From Micromonospora chokoriensis (GTDB taxonomy: Bacteria > Actinomycetota > Actinomycetes > Mycobacteriales > Micromonosporaceae): 64,000 nt of DNA. The notes beneath the pieces were generated by a model, which saw nothing but the letters and a program-made list of their open reading frames with translations, was not told the origin of the DNA and ran no database searches. The translations under genes were made by a program, and so were the position numbers. Below are positions 42,728 to 50,744 of the stretch, piece by piece. Positions within the stretch are counted from its first letter, which is position 1. Each line of letters begins with the position of its first letter. The stretch spans positions 682,001 to 746,000 of the forward strand of contig NZ_LT607409.1 of the NCBI RefSeq assembly GCF_900091505.1, read 5' to 3'.

Positions 42728-43087
42728 GTGCGTCACTCCTCGTTTGCTCGTCCGCGCGGCGCGTCGGCCGCCCTCAGGATCGGAGACTGGCAGCGTCCGG
42801 TCGGATTACAGAATTGTCGGGTCGTCGGCGGGCCGAGGGCCACCCAGGGCCGTGAGCAGCGCTTCGAGCGACAGCCAGCCGAGCCACCTCATACTTTCGG
42901 CTAGTAATAGCTCAATCTTTCGGGTAGCGTGCACGTCATCAAGTGAACGACATGACGCGGTGGTGAGGCCCGTGCTCGTGGCCTTGCGACAGCGCACCCT
43001 CGCCCGCACGTGCGCACCGGCGGCAGCCGGTTCGGAGATCTCTTCCGGTCGTCCCGATCGACGGGCATCTGCGGGAAGGACCATCAC
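42728..43087. promoter_or_regulatory. Divergent promoter region with CTTTCGG direct repeats
   Basis: Separates the sigma-GH gene (minus) from the SigB/F-type gene (plus). Two 17-nt direct repeats, CTCATACTTTCGGCTAG (42888-42904) and CTCAATCTTTCGGGTAG (42911-42927), match at 14 of 17 positions with a 23-nt period, about two helical turns. They look like a binding site for a dimeric regulator. GGGTAG at the end of repeat 2 also resembles the -10 element of SigB/SigF promoters. A 28-codon minus-strand ORF (42892-42806, MRWLGWLSLEALLTALGG ...) overlaps repeat 1; I do not trust it as a gene. Confidence 0.45.
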
Positions 43088-43894
43088 ATGTCCAGCATCG
43101 CCGGCACAGCGACCAGCACCCTCCTCCGTCAGCGAGGCGGTGACCAGAGCCCGGACGACCTGTTGGCCACCATGGCGGCGACCCCGGCCGACGACCCTCG
43201 CCGCCCAGCCCTGCGGGACCACGTCATCGAGGCATGGTTGCCGCTCGCCCGGCACCTGGCCCGCCGCTACGCCGGGCGAGGCGCCGCCGACGAGGACCTG
43301 ACCCAGACCGCGTCGGTCGGGCTCATCAAGGCCGTCGACAACTTCGACCCCAGCCGGGGCATCGACTTCACCGGGTACGCCATCCCCACGATCATCGGCG
43401 AGATCAAGCGGTACTTCCGGGACCGCACCTGGGCGGTGCGCGTTCCCCGCCGCCTCCAGGAGCTACGTCTGTCGATCAGCGCGGCGAACAGCACCCTGAC
43501 CCAGACCCTGGGCCGCTCGCCGACGGTGGCCGACATCGCGTCCTACCTCGACCTATCCGAGGAGACCGTGCTGGAGGGGTTGGAGGGCGCCCGCGCCTAC
43601 CGGGCCACGTCACTGTCCACCCCGATCGGGGTGGACGGCGACCGGGAACTCTCGGACACCCTCGGCGGCGACGACCACGAGTTCGACCTCGTCGAGATCC
43701 GGGTCGCCCTCGGCCCGGCCCTCGCCACGCTGCCGGAGCGGGAACGCGAGATCCTGAGCCTGCGCTTCCACGGCAACCTGACCCAGGCCCAGATCGCCGA
43801 CCAGGTCGGTGTCTCGCAGATGCACGTCTCCCGACTGATCACCCGATCGCTGGCCACGCTGCGTCGCCACCTCTCCGACGACAGCGTTTCCTGA
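43088..43894 (+). CDS. SigB/SigF-type sigma factor
   Basis: 268 residues from ATG 43088, with GGAAGGA upstream. Region 2 is ARHLARRYAGRGAADEDLTQTASVGLIKAVDNFDPSRGIDFTGYAIPTIIGEIKRYFRDRTWAVRVPRR, the classic SigB/SigF/SigG (group 3) pattern. Region 3 (TLTQTLGRSPTVADIASYLDLSEETV) and region 4 (LATLPEREREILSLRFHGNLTQAQIADQVGVSQMHVSRLITRSL) follow. In actinomycetes these direct general-stress or sporulation regulons and are usually controlled by an anti-sigma kinase; none is adjacent here. Confidence 0.93.
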   Translation: MSSIAGTATSTLLRQRGGDQSPDDLLATMAATPADDPRRPALRDHVIEAWLPLARHLARRYAGRGAADEDLTQTASVGLIKAVDNFDPSRGIDFTGYAIPTIIGEIKRYFRDRTWAVRVPRRLQELRLSISAANSTLTQTLGRSPTVADIASYLDLSEETVLEGLEGARAYRATSLSTPIGVDGDRELSDTLGGDDHEFDLVEIRVALGPALATLPEREREILSLRFHGNLTQAQIADQVGVSQMHVSRLITRSLATLRRHLSDDSVS

Positions 43895-43900
43895 GACCGC

Positions 43901-44968
43901 TCAGAGCTGGACGACGCGGCCCACCCGCGGCGGCGTACGGCCCGCGAGCACGTCGAGCCACGCCTCGCGGAGGGCCTCCGGGCCCACCCCCACCTGGACG
44001 TCGAGCCACCCGCCCACGACAGCGGTGAAACGTTGCCAGGCCTCGGTGAACCGTCTGTCCAGACCGTCGCGGCCCCAGTCCTGGCTGCGCTTACGCATCT
44101 GGACCGGCGCGAAGAACACCTCCTCGGCGGCGTCGGCGTTGGGTGTCTGGTTGGTGAGCCCCACCGCGATGTCCCGGACGAGCCGGTCGCCGAGGTGCCG
44201 GCGCAGGGTGGCGCGGGTCGAGGGCGCGCCGGACAGGTCGAGGTAGACGGTCGGAACGGCGTCGACACCCTCGATGTCGTCGTACGGGACGACCTCGTCG
44301 TAGCAGCCCAGCGATCGGGTGAAGGCCAGGTTGCCGGGCGACGTGAGCCCGACCAGGCGCGGCCCGCGACCGCGCAGCTCGAACGCGGCGGCGTACGCGG
44401 TCTTGCTCGACGCCGACGACACGAGCAGCGACTCGGCGCCGTAGAAGTCGTTGTCGACGACCTGGTCGGCCAGCATGAACGAGGTGAAGAACAGCGGCCG
44501 GAACAGGATCAGCAGGTCCTCCTGGTCGGGCTGGTACGCCGGGTCACCGCTCGTCGACCGGTACGCGTTGTACGGCGACGGCAACTCGGCCCGGTGCGGG
44601 CTCGCGTCGCGGAAGCCGGAGGCGTCCACGCGGTCGGGACGTACCAGCAGATGGCCGGCGGGCGGCAGGTATCCGTAGACCCGCTGCCCCACCTCGACGC
44701 CGGCGACCGCCGAGGCGACCACCTCGGCGAAGCCCCAGAGCGGCGGCAGACCCCACTGGGGCGCGAGCCCACGGGACGCCGGCGGGAAGAACTCCCAGTA
44801 GCGCATCGCGTCGCCGAGCACCGCGTAGGTCACGTTGTTGGCGGTGACTCCGACGCGATCCACCCGCAACACGGCTTCGCCGTCGGCCGCGACCGGCGCG
44901 GCACCGTCGACGAGCGTCGTCTGCCCGAGGTCGTCACGCATCACCGCGAAGGTCCATGAGTCGGCCAT
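43901..44968 (-). CDS. DUF2855-family (MDR-like) protein
   Basis: 355 residues. The N-terminus has the GroES-like MDR pattern (VLRVDRVGVTANNVTYAVLGD ... GFAEVVASAVAGVEVGQRVYGYLPPAGHLLV). The second half is a Rossmann-like region (LLVSSASSKTAYAAAFELRGRGPRLVGLTSPGNLAFTRSLGCYDEVVPYDDI). The Cys/His zinc ligands of alcohol dehydrogenases are absent. The family has no proven substrate. It is convergent with the sigma factor gene. Confidence 0.85.
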   Translation of the reverse strand: MADSWTFAVMRDDLGQTTLVDGAAPVAADGEAVLRVDRVGVTANNVTYAVLGDAMRYWEFFPPASRGLAPQWGLPPLWGFAEVVASAVAGVEVGQRVYGYLPPAGHLLVRPDRVDASGFRDASPHRAELPSPYNAYRSTSGDPAYQPDQEDLLILFRPLFFTSFMLADQVVDNDFYGAESLLVSSASSKTAYAAAFELRGRGPRLVGLTSPGNLAFTRSLGCYDEVVPYDDIEGVDAVPTVYLDLSGAPSTRATLRRHLGDRLVRDIAVGLTNQTPNADAAEEVFFAPVQMRKRSQDWGRDGLDRRFTEAWQRFTAVVGGWLDVQVGVGPEALREAWLDVLAGRTPPRVGRVVQL

Positions 44969-45042
44969 GAGGTGACGCTAGACACGACCACGAGGGGAGA
45001 CAAGTGCACTGCGAGTGCAAAATCCCACTGGCACGTCCGCCC

Positions 45043-46074
45043 TCAGGGTTCGAGCACCACCTTGCCTGCCCGACTGCGGGTCTCGGCGAAGGCCAGGGCG
45101 GTGGCGACCTCGCCGAGCGGGTAACGGGCGGCGACCTGCGGCACGATCACTCCCTGCCGTAGCAGGTCGAGCACGTGGCCGAGGTCGCCGCGCAGACGAC
45201 GCCGGAACGTGGCGCGCCGAGTGAGGCTGCCGGCCCAGAAGTTGTAGAAGCCGACCCGATGGCCGTTCGGCAACGCGTTCCAGGTGAAGAGGCGGGCCAG
45301 CAGCTTCACGAAGACCCACAGCACCGACTGCCCGGTGCCCACCGCGGCGGCGTTGCCGTAGACGACCAGCTTGCCGCCGGGAGCGAGCAGGCCGTACGAC
45401 GTGCGGACACCGGGTCCGGCGACCGGGTCGAAGACCGCGTCGACGCCGCCCGGCGACAGCTCACGGACCCGTGCGGCCAGGTCCGGATCGCGGTAGTCGA
45501 GCGGTTCGACGCCGAGGTCGCGCAGGCCGGCGTGGTGCCGTGCGGCGGCGGTGCCGATGACCCGCAGGCCGAGGTGGCGGCCGAGTTGGACGAGCACGGT
45601 TCCGACGCCACCGTTCGCGCCGTGCACGAGGATGGTCTGCCCGGCCCGCAGGTCTGCGCCGCGCAGCATCTGCCAGGCGGTCACCCCGTTGACCACCACG
45701 GTCTCGGCCTCGGCGGGATCGAGGCCCACCGCTACGGGGGTCAGGACGTCGACGTCGACGAGCGCGTGGGTGGCCCAGGCACCGGTCTTGGTGACCGCCG
45801 CCACCCGGGTGCCGATCAGCGAGTCGTCACCGCCGGGGCCGACGGCCCGGACCGTGCCGACGAGGTCGTAACCGGGCACGAACGGGAACTTCGGCTGGCC
45901 GGGGTAGAGGGCCCGGCGCATCTGCTGCTCGGCGAACGAGATGCCGGTGGCCTCGACCTGGACGAGGGCCTGCCCGCGTCCAGGTACGGGCATGGCGCGT
46001 CGGTGCAGCTGGAGCCCGTCGGGCTCGACCACACCGGGCAGCACCACTTCGGTGATCGTCGTGTCGGTGGTCAT
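45043..46074 (-). CDS. Zinc-less MDR quinone oxidoreductase
   Basis: 343 residues from ATG 46074, preceded by AGGAGAAGG. GroES-like part: VEATGISFAEQQMRRALYPGQPKFPFVPGYDLVGTVRAVG. Nucleotide-binding motif ILVHGANGGVGTVLVQLGRHLGLRVIGTA (~148-176), then PGGVDAVFDPVAGPGVRTSYGLLAPGGKLVVYG. Zinc ligands are lacking, as in NADPH:quinone reductases (QOR). An operator identical in core to the one at the TetR gene lies 16 bp upstream of the start, so the TetR protein at 46166-46708 very likely represses it. Confidence 0.9.
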   Translation of the reverse strand: MTTDTTITEVVLPGVVEPDGLQLHRRAMPVPGRGQALVQVEATGISFAEQQMRRALYPGQPKFPFVPGYDLVGTVRAVGPGGDDSLIGTRVAAVTKTGAWATHALVDVDVLTPVAVGLDPAEAETVVVNGVTAWQMLRGADLRAGQTILVHGANGGVGTVLVQLGRHLGLRVIGTAAARHHAGLRDLGVEPLDYRDPDLAARVRELSPGGVDAVFDPVAGPGVRTSYGLLAPGGKLVVYGNAAAVGTGQSVLWVFVKLLARLFTWNALPNGHRVGFYNFWAGSLTRRATFRRRLRGDLGHVLDLLRQGVIVPQVAARYPLGEVATALAFAETRSRAGKVVLEP

Positions 46075-46089
46075 CGCCTTCTCCTCTTG

Positions 46090-46111
46090 TTTGTAAGTGT
46101 GCACTCACACA
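46090..46111. promoter_or_regulatory. TetR operator, copy 1 (upstream of MDR gene)
   Basis: A 22-bp imperfect palindrome beginning TTTGTAAGTGTGCACTCACA. It shares its first 20 bases with copy 2 at 46710, with which it brackets the tetR gene. Confidence 0.8.
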
Positions 46112-46165
46112 GTTCTGAAGGTCGAAAAGTGGGCCGCCAGCGCGCGGCCCGGGTCGAGAGGCGGA

Positions 46166-46708
46166 TCAGGGGTGCCGGATACCGGCGGTCAGAGCGCGAG
46201 CCCACGGCTCAGGCACCTGCTCCAGCCCTGCGGTCACGATCAGGTGGCAGAGCTGCCCGTACGCGAAGAACTGCTGCACCTGCGCGTCGCTGGCACCGGC
46301 CCGGTCCTGCACGAAGGTCGCGACCCGGCGGTAGCCGGCGCGGACCGCCTCGGCGATCTCGGGAATGTCCGTGACGGCCTGCGCCTGGACCTGGAAGAGC
46401 AGCAGATCCCGGTCGGCGATCAGCTCGGCGTAGGCACCGCCCATCGCGTCGAGCACCTCCTCCGGGCCGCCACCCGCGGCGCGCTCCGCCCCCGCCTCGA
46501 TCGCCGTGGCGATCCGTTCGAAGCACGCATCGGCAGCCGCCACGAACAACCCGAGCTTGCCGGAGAAGAGCCGGAAGACGTACGCCTCGGAGATGCCCGC
46601 GGCGGCGGCCACGGCGGTGACCGGCGTGGCGTGGAAGCCGGTGCGCGCGAACGCCGACACGGCGGCGTTCAGGACGGTGACCCGGCGGGCCTCGGCGGTC
46701 GATCGCAT
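46166..46708 (-). CDS. TetR-family transcriptional regulator
   Basis: 180 residues. N-terminal HTH: TRRVTVLNAAVSAFARTGFHATPVTAVAAAAGISEAYVFRLFSGKLGLFVAAAD (~8-62). The C-terminal ligand domain is of the TetR_C type with LLLFQVQAQAVTDIPEIAEAVRAGYRRVA. It lies directly upstream of the MDR oxidoreductase in the same direction, with its own operator touching the start codon (46710-46731), so it is autoregulated. The inducer is unknown; a quinone or other electrophile would fit the target enzyme. Confidence 0.92.
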   Translation of the reverse strand: MRSTAEARRVTVLNAAVSAFARTGFHATPVTAVAAAAGISEAYVFRLFSGKLGLFVAAADACFERIATAIEAGAERAAGGGPEEVLDAMGGAYAELIADRDLLLFQVQAQAVTDIPEIAEAVRAGYRRVATFVQDRAGASDAQVQQFFAYGQLCHLIVTAGLEQVPEPWARALTAGIRHP

Positions 46709-46709
46709 G

Positions 46710-46731
46710 TTTGTAAGTGTGCACTCACAAA
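46710..46731. promoter_or_regulatory. TetR operator, copy 2 (at tetR start)
   Basis: TTTGTAAGTGTGCACTCACA plus AA; 9 of 11 base pairs of the 22-bp palindrome match. It ends 1 bp from the ATG of tetR, so bound repressor would cover the transcription or translation start. This implies a leaderless or very short leader. Confidence 0.85.
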
Positions 46732-46897
46732 CAATGTCTCGTCAAGCCGCGCTCACTCCAGCGGGTAGAGACGGGCCGGAGGCCGTCCGCGACCCAGCCG
46801 CGCCTCCGGATGGCGGAGTCGGCACACCACGCCCTCGCGGCGCCGCCCGCCACCGGCGACAGCGGTCGCTCTGGACGCAGTCGCCGCCTGCCCGGTT

Positions 46898-48442
46898 CTA
46901 GTGTTCGTGGGGCCGGTTACGGATCACGGTGAGCGCGAGCACTGCGGTCACCAGGAAGACGATGCCGTTGATCCGCAGACCCGCCTGGACGCCAGAGGTC
47001 AGCGCCTCGGCCAGCGCCGACCGGACCGGGTCGGGCAGTGACTGGTCGCCGGTGGCACCGGTGACCACCGCCGCCTGCACGGCCGTACGGGTCGGCTCCC
47101 CCACCTGGTGGGCGGCGAGCCGGTCCGGGAGGTCGGCCAGCATCGTGGTGGTGAGCAGCGTTCCCAGTAGGGACGAGCCGATCACCGAGCCCACCTGGCG
47201 GGCGGCGTTGACCGCGCCGGAGGCCATGCCCGCCTGGGCGGGCGCGACGCTGGCCAACGCCGCCGCCGTGGCCGGGGCCACCACCATTGCACTGGCTGCG
47301 CCGAACAGCGCGAGCAGTGGCCAACGCTGGCCGAACGGGGTGGTCGGGCCCTGGGCGGCCAGCCCGAAGCTGGCCAAAGCACCGAGGACGAGACCGGCGG
47401 TGAGGGGCGCCTTGAATCCGGTACGACGGATCAGCCGCCCGGCGCCGAAGGCCGCAACCACGTAGACACCGAACAGCGCCAGCATCCGCCAACCGGTGTC
47501 CAGCGGGCTGAGCGTCTGCGCGCGCTCGTGGAACAGGACCAGCAGGATGGCCACGCCGGTGAAGCCGAACAACGACACCGCGGCGACGACCATGACGGCG
47601 CTGAACGACCTGTTCCGGAACAGCCGTACGTCGAGCATCGGCACGCCGGCGCGCAGCTCGACCAACACGAACCCGACGAGCGCCGCGGCCGCCACCACCC
47701 AGGCGACCACCAGCACCGGGCTGGTGTAGCCGTCCTTGCCACCCTGGATCATCGCGTAGACGGCGGCGGCGATGGCGACGGTGCCGAGCAGCAGCCCGGG
47801 TACGTCGAGTCGGGCCGCACTCGGCCGGGACTCGGCCACTCCGACGGCGGCGACGACGAGGGTGACCACGCCCAGCACGATCGTCGACAGGTAGACGCTG
47901 TGCCACTGGTAGTGCTGTAGCAGCGCACCGGCGATGAGCGGGCCGACCGCGAGCCCGATGCCGGAGGCCGCGGACCACGCGGTGATGACCTCGGTGCGCT
48001 GATGCGGGTCGGTGAAGGTCGCGCCGAGGATCGCGAGGCTGTTGGGCAGGATCAGGGCCCCTCCGAGGCCGGCGACCAACTGCCCGACGATCACCCAGGC
48101 CGCAGTGGGTGCACCGGCTACCACGGCACCGCCAACGATCATGGCGATGACGCCGGCGCCGAACATGCGCCGCCGTCCGTAGCGACTGCCCAGCGTGGCG
48201 GCGGACAGCACCATGCTCGCCACGACCAGGGTGTAGGCGCTGGGGATCCAGATCACGGTGGTGGGATCGATCCGAAGGTCACGCTGGATGGTCGTCAGGG
48301 CGGAAACCGTCGCGGTGATCTGCAGGAACGTGATCATCGCGCCCAGACACGTGGCGATCAGGGTCATCGGGCGAGAGCCGCGGAGCGACGGCCGCGCGAT
48401 GGCCGGCGCGGCTGCGGCCGGGGCCGTGGTGTTGGTGGTCAC
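46898..48442 (-). CDS. MFS drug-efflux transporter, DHA2 (14-TM, EmrB/QacA) family
   Basis: 514 residues. I place the start at GTG 48442, because GAGG lies six bases upstream; the ATG at 48448 directly abuts that GAGG. About 14 hydrophobic segments. Motif A region LGSRYGRRRMFGAGVIAMIVGGAVVAGAP, antiporter motif C GIGLAVGPLIAGALLQHYQWHSVYLSTI and the long central loop are typical of DHA2. Divergent from an HxlR regulator with palindromes in between, so it is probably induced by a toxic ligand. Confidence 0.92.
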   Translation of the reverse strand: MTTNTTAPAAAAPAIARPSLRGSRPMTLIATCLGAMITFLQITATVSALTTIQRDLRIDPTTVIWIPSAYTLVVASMVLSAATLGSRYGRRRMFGAGVIAMIVGGAVVAGAPTAAWVIVGQLVAGLGGALILPNSLAILGATFTDPHQRTEVITAWSAASGIGLAVGPLIAGALLQHYQWHSVYLSTIVLGVVTLVVAAVGVAESRPSAARLDVPGLLLGTVAIAAAVYAMIQGGKDGYTSPVLVVAWVVAAAALVGFVLVELRAGVPMLDVRLFRNRSFSAVMVVAAVSLFGFTGVAILLVLFHERAQTLSPLDTGWRMLALFGVYVVAAFGAGRLIRRTGFKAPLTAGLVLGALASFGLAAQGPTTPFGQRWPLLALFGAASAMVVAPATAAALASVAPAQAGMASGAVNAARQVGSVIGSSLLGTLLTTTMLADLPDRLAAHQVGEPTRTAVQAAVVTGATGDQSLPDPVRSALAEALTSGVQAGLRINGIVFLVTAVLALTVIRNRPHEH

Positions 48443-48466
48443 TGGCATCCTCGATGCTCGTCGGTC

Positions 48467-48488
48467 TGACTTGCGTACGCATAAGTCA
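48467..48488. promoter_or_regulatory. HxlR-type operator, site 1
   Basis: Starts TGACTTGCGTACGCATAAGT and ends CA: an inverted repeat TGACTT...AAGTCA around GCGTACGC. The pattern ACTTGCGTACGCAAGT is common upstream of genes controlled by HxlR-family regulators. It lies 25 bp from the MFS start. Confidence 0.75.
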
Positions 48489-48517
48489 GCAGCGTCCCAG
48501 TGAAGCACCTGGCTAGC

Positions 48518-48533
48518 CCTGACGCAAGTCAGG
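48518..48533. promoter_or_regulatory. HxlR-type operator, site 2
   Basis: CCTGACGCAAGTCAGG is a perfect 6-bp inverted repeat with a 4-bp spacer, 13 bp upstream of the hxlR-like ATG. It shares GCAAGTCA with site 1 read on the other strand. It would allow autoregulation. Confidence 0.7.
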
Positions 48534-48546
48534 TAGGCTGGACCAC

Positions 48547-49026
48547 ATGGAAGACCTACGAGACGATCGCGACTCCTGGTCGACTGCGAACTGCTCGGTG
48601 GCCCGGGCGATGGACATCGTGGGCAGCAGGTCGACCGTCCTGATCATGCGCGAGGCGCTGCTCGGCACGCGCCGCTTCGACGACTTCGTCCGCCGGGTGG
48701 GCGTCGGCGAGCCCGCCATGGCCGCCCGCCTCAAGGAGATGGTCGCCGCCAACCTGCTCGAACGGATCCCCTACCGGGAGCCGGGGCAGCGCACCCGCCA
48801 CGAGTACCAACTCACCCGCAAGGGCCGCGAACTCCTGCCCGTGATCACCGCACTGCGCAACTGGGGCGACACCTGGGCCGCCGACGAGGCCGGCCCGTCC
48901 GTCACCTCCACCCACCGCAACTGCGGAGAGCCGGTACGCGCAGTGCTCCGCTGCGCAGCCGGCCACGACGTGGAGAGCGGCGACATCGACATCAACACCG
49001 GGCCGGGAGCCATCCGACGCGTCTGA
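48547..49026 (+). CDS. HxlR-family winged-helix regulator
   Basis: 159 residues. The N-terminal NCSVARAMDIVGSRSTVLIMREALLGTRRFDDFVRRVGVGEPAMAARLKEMVAANLLERIPY is the HxlR signature with the early Cys (C16) that often senses electrophiles. The wing reads HEYQLTRKGRELLPVI. The C-terminal extension (THRNCGEPVRAVLRCAAGHDVE) has two more cysteines. Divergent from the MFS pump, with two operators between them. Confidence 0.92.
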   Translation: MEDLRDDRDSWSTANCSVARAMDIVGSRSTVLIMREALLGTRRFDDFVRRVGVGEPAMAARLKEMVAANLLERIPYREPGQRTRHEYQLTRKGRELLPVITALRNWGDTWAADEAGPSVTSTHRNCGEPVRAVLRCAAGHDVESGDIDINTGPGAIRRV

Positions 49027-49087
49027 CGCCTCGGCCCAGCCGCCTCGACCGCTGCCACTCCGCATCGATCATGGCGACTGAATTTAG

Positions 49088-49103
49088 TCGTACACCTGTT
49101 CTA
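49088..49103. promoter_or_regulatory. LexA-type SOS box
   Basis: TCGTACACCTGTTCTA matches 10 of 12 defined bases of the actinobacterial SOS box TCGAAC-N4-GTTCGA. It lies 11 bp upstream of the DUF222-HNH start and overlaps a TAGTCT -10-like element (49102-49107). DUF222-HNH (13E12-type) genes are known LexA targets in mycobacteria. Confidence 0.7.
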
Positions 49104-49114
49104 GTCTCTGGCCC

Positions 49115-50365
49115 ATGGTTGAGGAGTTGGCGCAGGCGGACGACGCGGTCGCCGCCTGCGTCGACGCCGCCGTCTGGTCCCTGCCGGAGCACGACCTGGT
49201 CGCCGCGCTCGACGCCGCGCACCGCCTTCAGCAACGCCTCGCCGCCGTCACCCTGACCCTGGTCCGCGAGATCGACGGCCGCGGCACCGCCCGCACACAC
49301 GGCGCGTCCAGCACCGCCGTGTGGTTGCGCGAACGCCTGCGGATGACCGTTCCCGCCGCCCGCCGCCTGGTCGACCTCACCAGCACCCTGGACACCGGCA
49401 ACCCTGGCATCCGGCAAGCGCTGGCCCACGGCGCCGTCACCCTGGACCAGGCCCGCGTCATCGCCGACACGGCCGCCACGGTGACGACGTCGGCGGGCGT
49501 CGAGGTGGCCGACAAAGCCGTCGGCGTGCTCGTGGAATGGGCCGGGCAGTTCGACCCCACCCTGCTACGTCGCATGGGCACCCGGATCCTCGACCACGTC
49601 GCCCCCGACCTCGCCGACGCCGCCACAGCCGCGGCCCTCGCCGCCGAGGACGCCCACGCCACCCGCGACCGACACCTCACCATCTCCGAACAGACCGGAG
49701 GGCGACTGCGACTCACCGGCACCCTCGACGCCGAAACCGCCGCCCTGCTACGCGCCGCCATCGACCCACTCAGCGCACCCACCGGCCCCGACGACGGGCG
49801 ATCCCCCGGGCAACGCCGCCACGACGCGCTCGCCGACGTCTGCCGACTCGCCCTGCGCACCGGCGACCTACCCGAGCACGGCGGCGACCCCGCCCAGATC
49901 GTCGTCACCACCACCTACGACGCGTTGACCCGGCAGCTGGGCTCCGGCGCGCTCGACATCGGCCTGCGGCTCACCCCCGACACCGTGCGCCGCCTCGCCT
50001 GCGACGCCACCATCCTGCCCGCCGTCCTCGGCAGCACCAGCCAGGTCCTCGACGTCGGCCGACAACGCCGCCTCGTCACCGGCCCACTGCGGCGGGCGCT
50101 GGTGCTACGCGACGGCGGATGCGCCTTCCCCGGCTGCGACCGACCACCCCGCTGGTGCGCCGCCCACCACATCCACCACTGGGCCAACGGCGGCCCGACC
50201 AGCCTCACCAACGCCGTCCTACTCTGCGGCCACCACCACCGACACCTCCACCACAGCCAGTGGACGGTCCACCTCGGCGACGACGGACGGCCCGAGTTCA
50301 TTCCGCCGGCCTGGCTCGACCCGGACCAGCTCCCGCGCCGCAACCACTACCACCGGCGGACGTAG
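49115..50365 (+). CDS. DUF222 / HNH endonuclease-domain protein (13E12 family)
   Basis: 416 residues, the usual length. DUF222 covers ~30-330 (LVAALDAAHRLQQRLAAVTLTLVREIDGRG ... AETAALLRAAIDPLS). The C-terminal HNH domain is CAFPGCDRPPRWCAAHHIHHWANGGPTSLTNAVLLCGHHHRHLHH (~337-382), with two zinc-type Cys pairs and the HHI/N/H catalytic pattern. The start lies 8 bases after a -10-like element with no ribosome binding site, so translation may be leaderless. These multicopy proteins look like DNA-damage-induced nucleases; no function is proven. Confidence 0.92.
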   Translation: MVEELAQADDAVAACVDAAVWSLPEHDLVAALDAAHRLQQRLAAVTLTLVREIDGRGTARTHGASSTAVWLRERLRMTVPAARRLVDLTSTLDTGNPGIRQALAHGAVTLDQARVIADTAATVTTSAGVEVADKAVGVLVEWAGQFDPTLLRRMGTRILDHVAPDLADAATAAALAAEDAHATRDRHLTISEQTGGRLRLTGTLDAETAALLRAAIDPLSAPTGPDDGRSPGQRRHDALADVCRLALRTGDLPEHGGDPAQIVVTTTYDALTRQLGSGALDIGLRLTPDTVRRLACDATILPAVLGSTSQVLDVGRQRRLVTGPLRRALVLRDGGCAFPGCDRPPRWCAAHHIHHWANGGPTSLTNAVLLCGHHHRHLHHSQWTVHLGDDGRPEFIPPAWLDPDQLPRRNHYHRRT

Positions 50366-50400
50366 GCCGATCGCGACCCAGTAGCGCAGCGGCTTCAATA

Positions 50401-50485
50401 CCTGCCTGCCGTCAGGATGCCGCCGAGCGCCAGGCGCCGCCGCATGACCCTGCCTGCCGTCGGGATGCCGCCGAGCGCCAGGCGC
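50401..50485. repeat. 37-nt tandem direct repeat (period 48)
   Basis: Units 50401-50437 and 50449-50485 match at 36 of 37 positions (core GATGCCGCCGAGCGCCAGGC). They lie just downstream of the DUF222-HNH gene. Confidence 0.9.
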
Positions 50486-50640
50486 GGACCAGTGCTGGCA
50501 CGTCGGCGTACCGAGCGGCGGGCATCGAAGACGACGAAGGCCGCCTCGATCGACGGCACTGACAACCGACGCATCCACACCCCGAATCAGCTCCCAAATG
50601 ACGCGCAAAGTACCCGTTGTGTTACGAGCTTGTTTCCGAC

Positions 50641-50657
50641 GTTACGGCCAGGTTACG
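50641..50657. promoter_or_regulatory. MtrA-box-like direct repeat upstream of subtilisin gene
   Basis: On the minus strand GTAACCTGGCCGTAACG: two GTAAC units 11 bp apart, with a third at 50621-50626. MtrA, the actinobacterial regulator of cell-wall enzymes and development, binds GTAAC-type direct repeats of this spacing. Placed about 90 bp upstream of the protease start. Inference only. Confidence 0.3.
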
Positions 50658-50744
50658 GGTGCTTCTCGATGATCGTCACCGCTCCTAGGTTTCGGCCACC
50701 GTCATCAGTCGTGGCGGCCGGCACCGAACGTGGAGGCAAACGAC

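Noticed and set aside
42806..42892. 28-codon minus-strand ORF (MRWLGWLSLEALLTALGG ...) as a leader or small peptide gene
   Set aside because: Weak ribosome binding site and overlap with a probable regulatory repeat; nothing else supports it.
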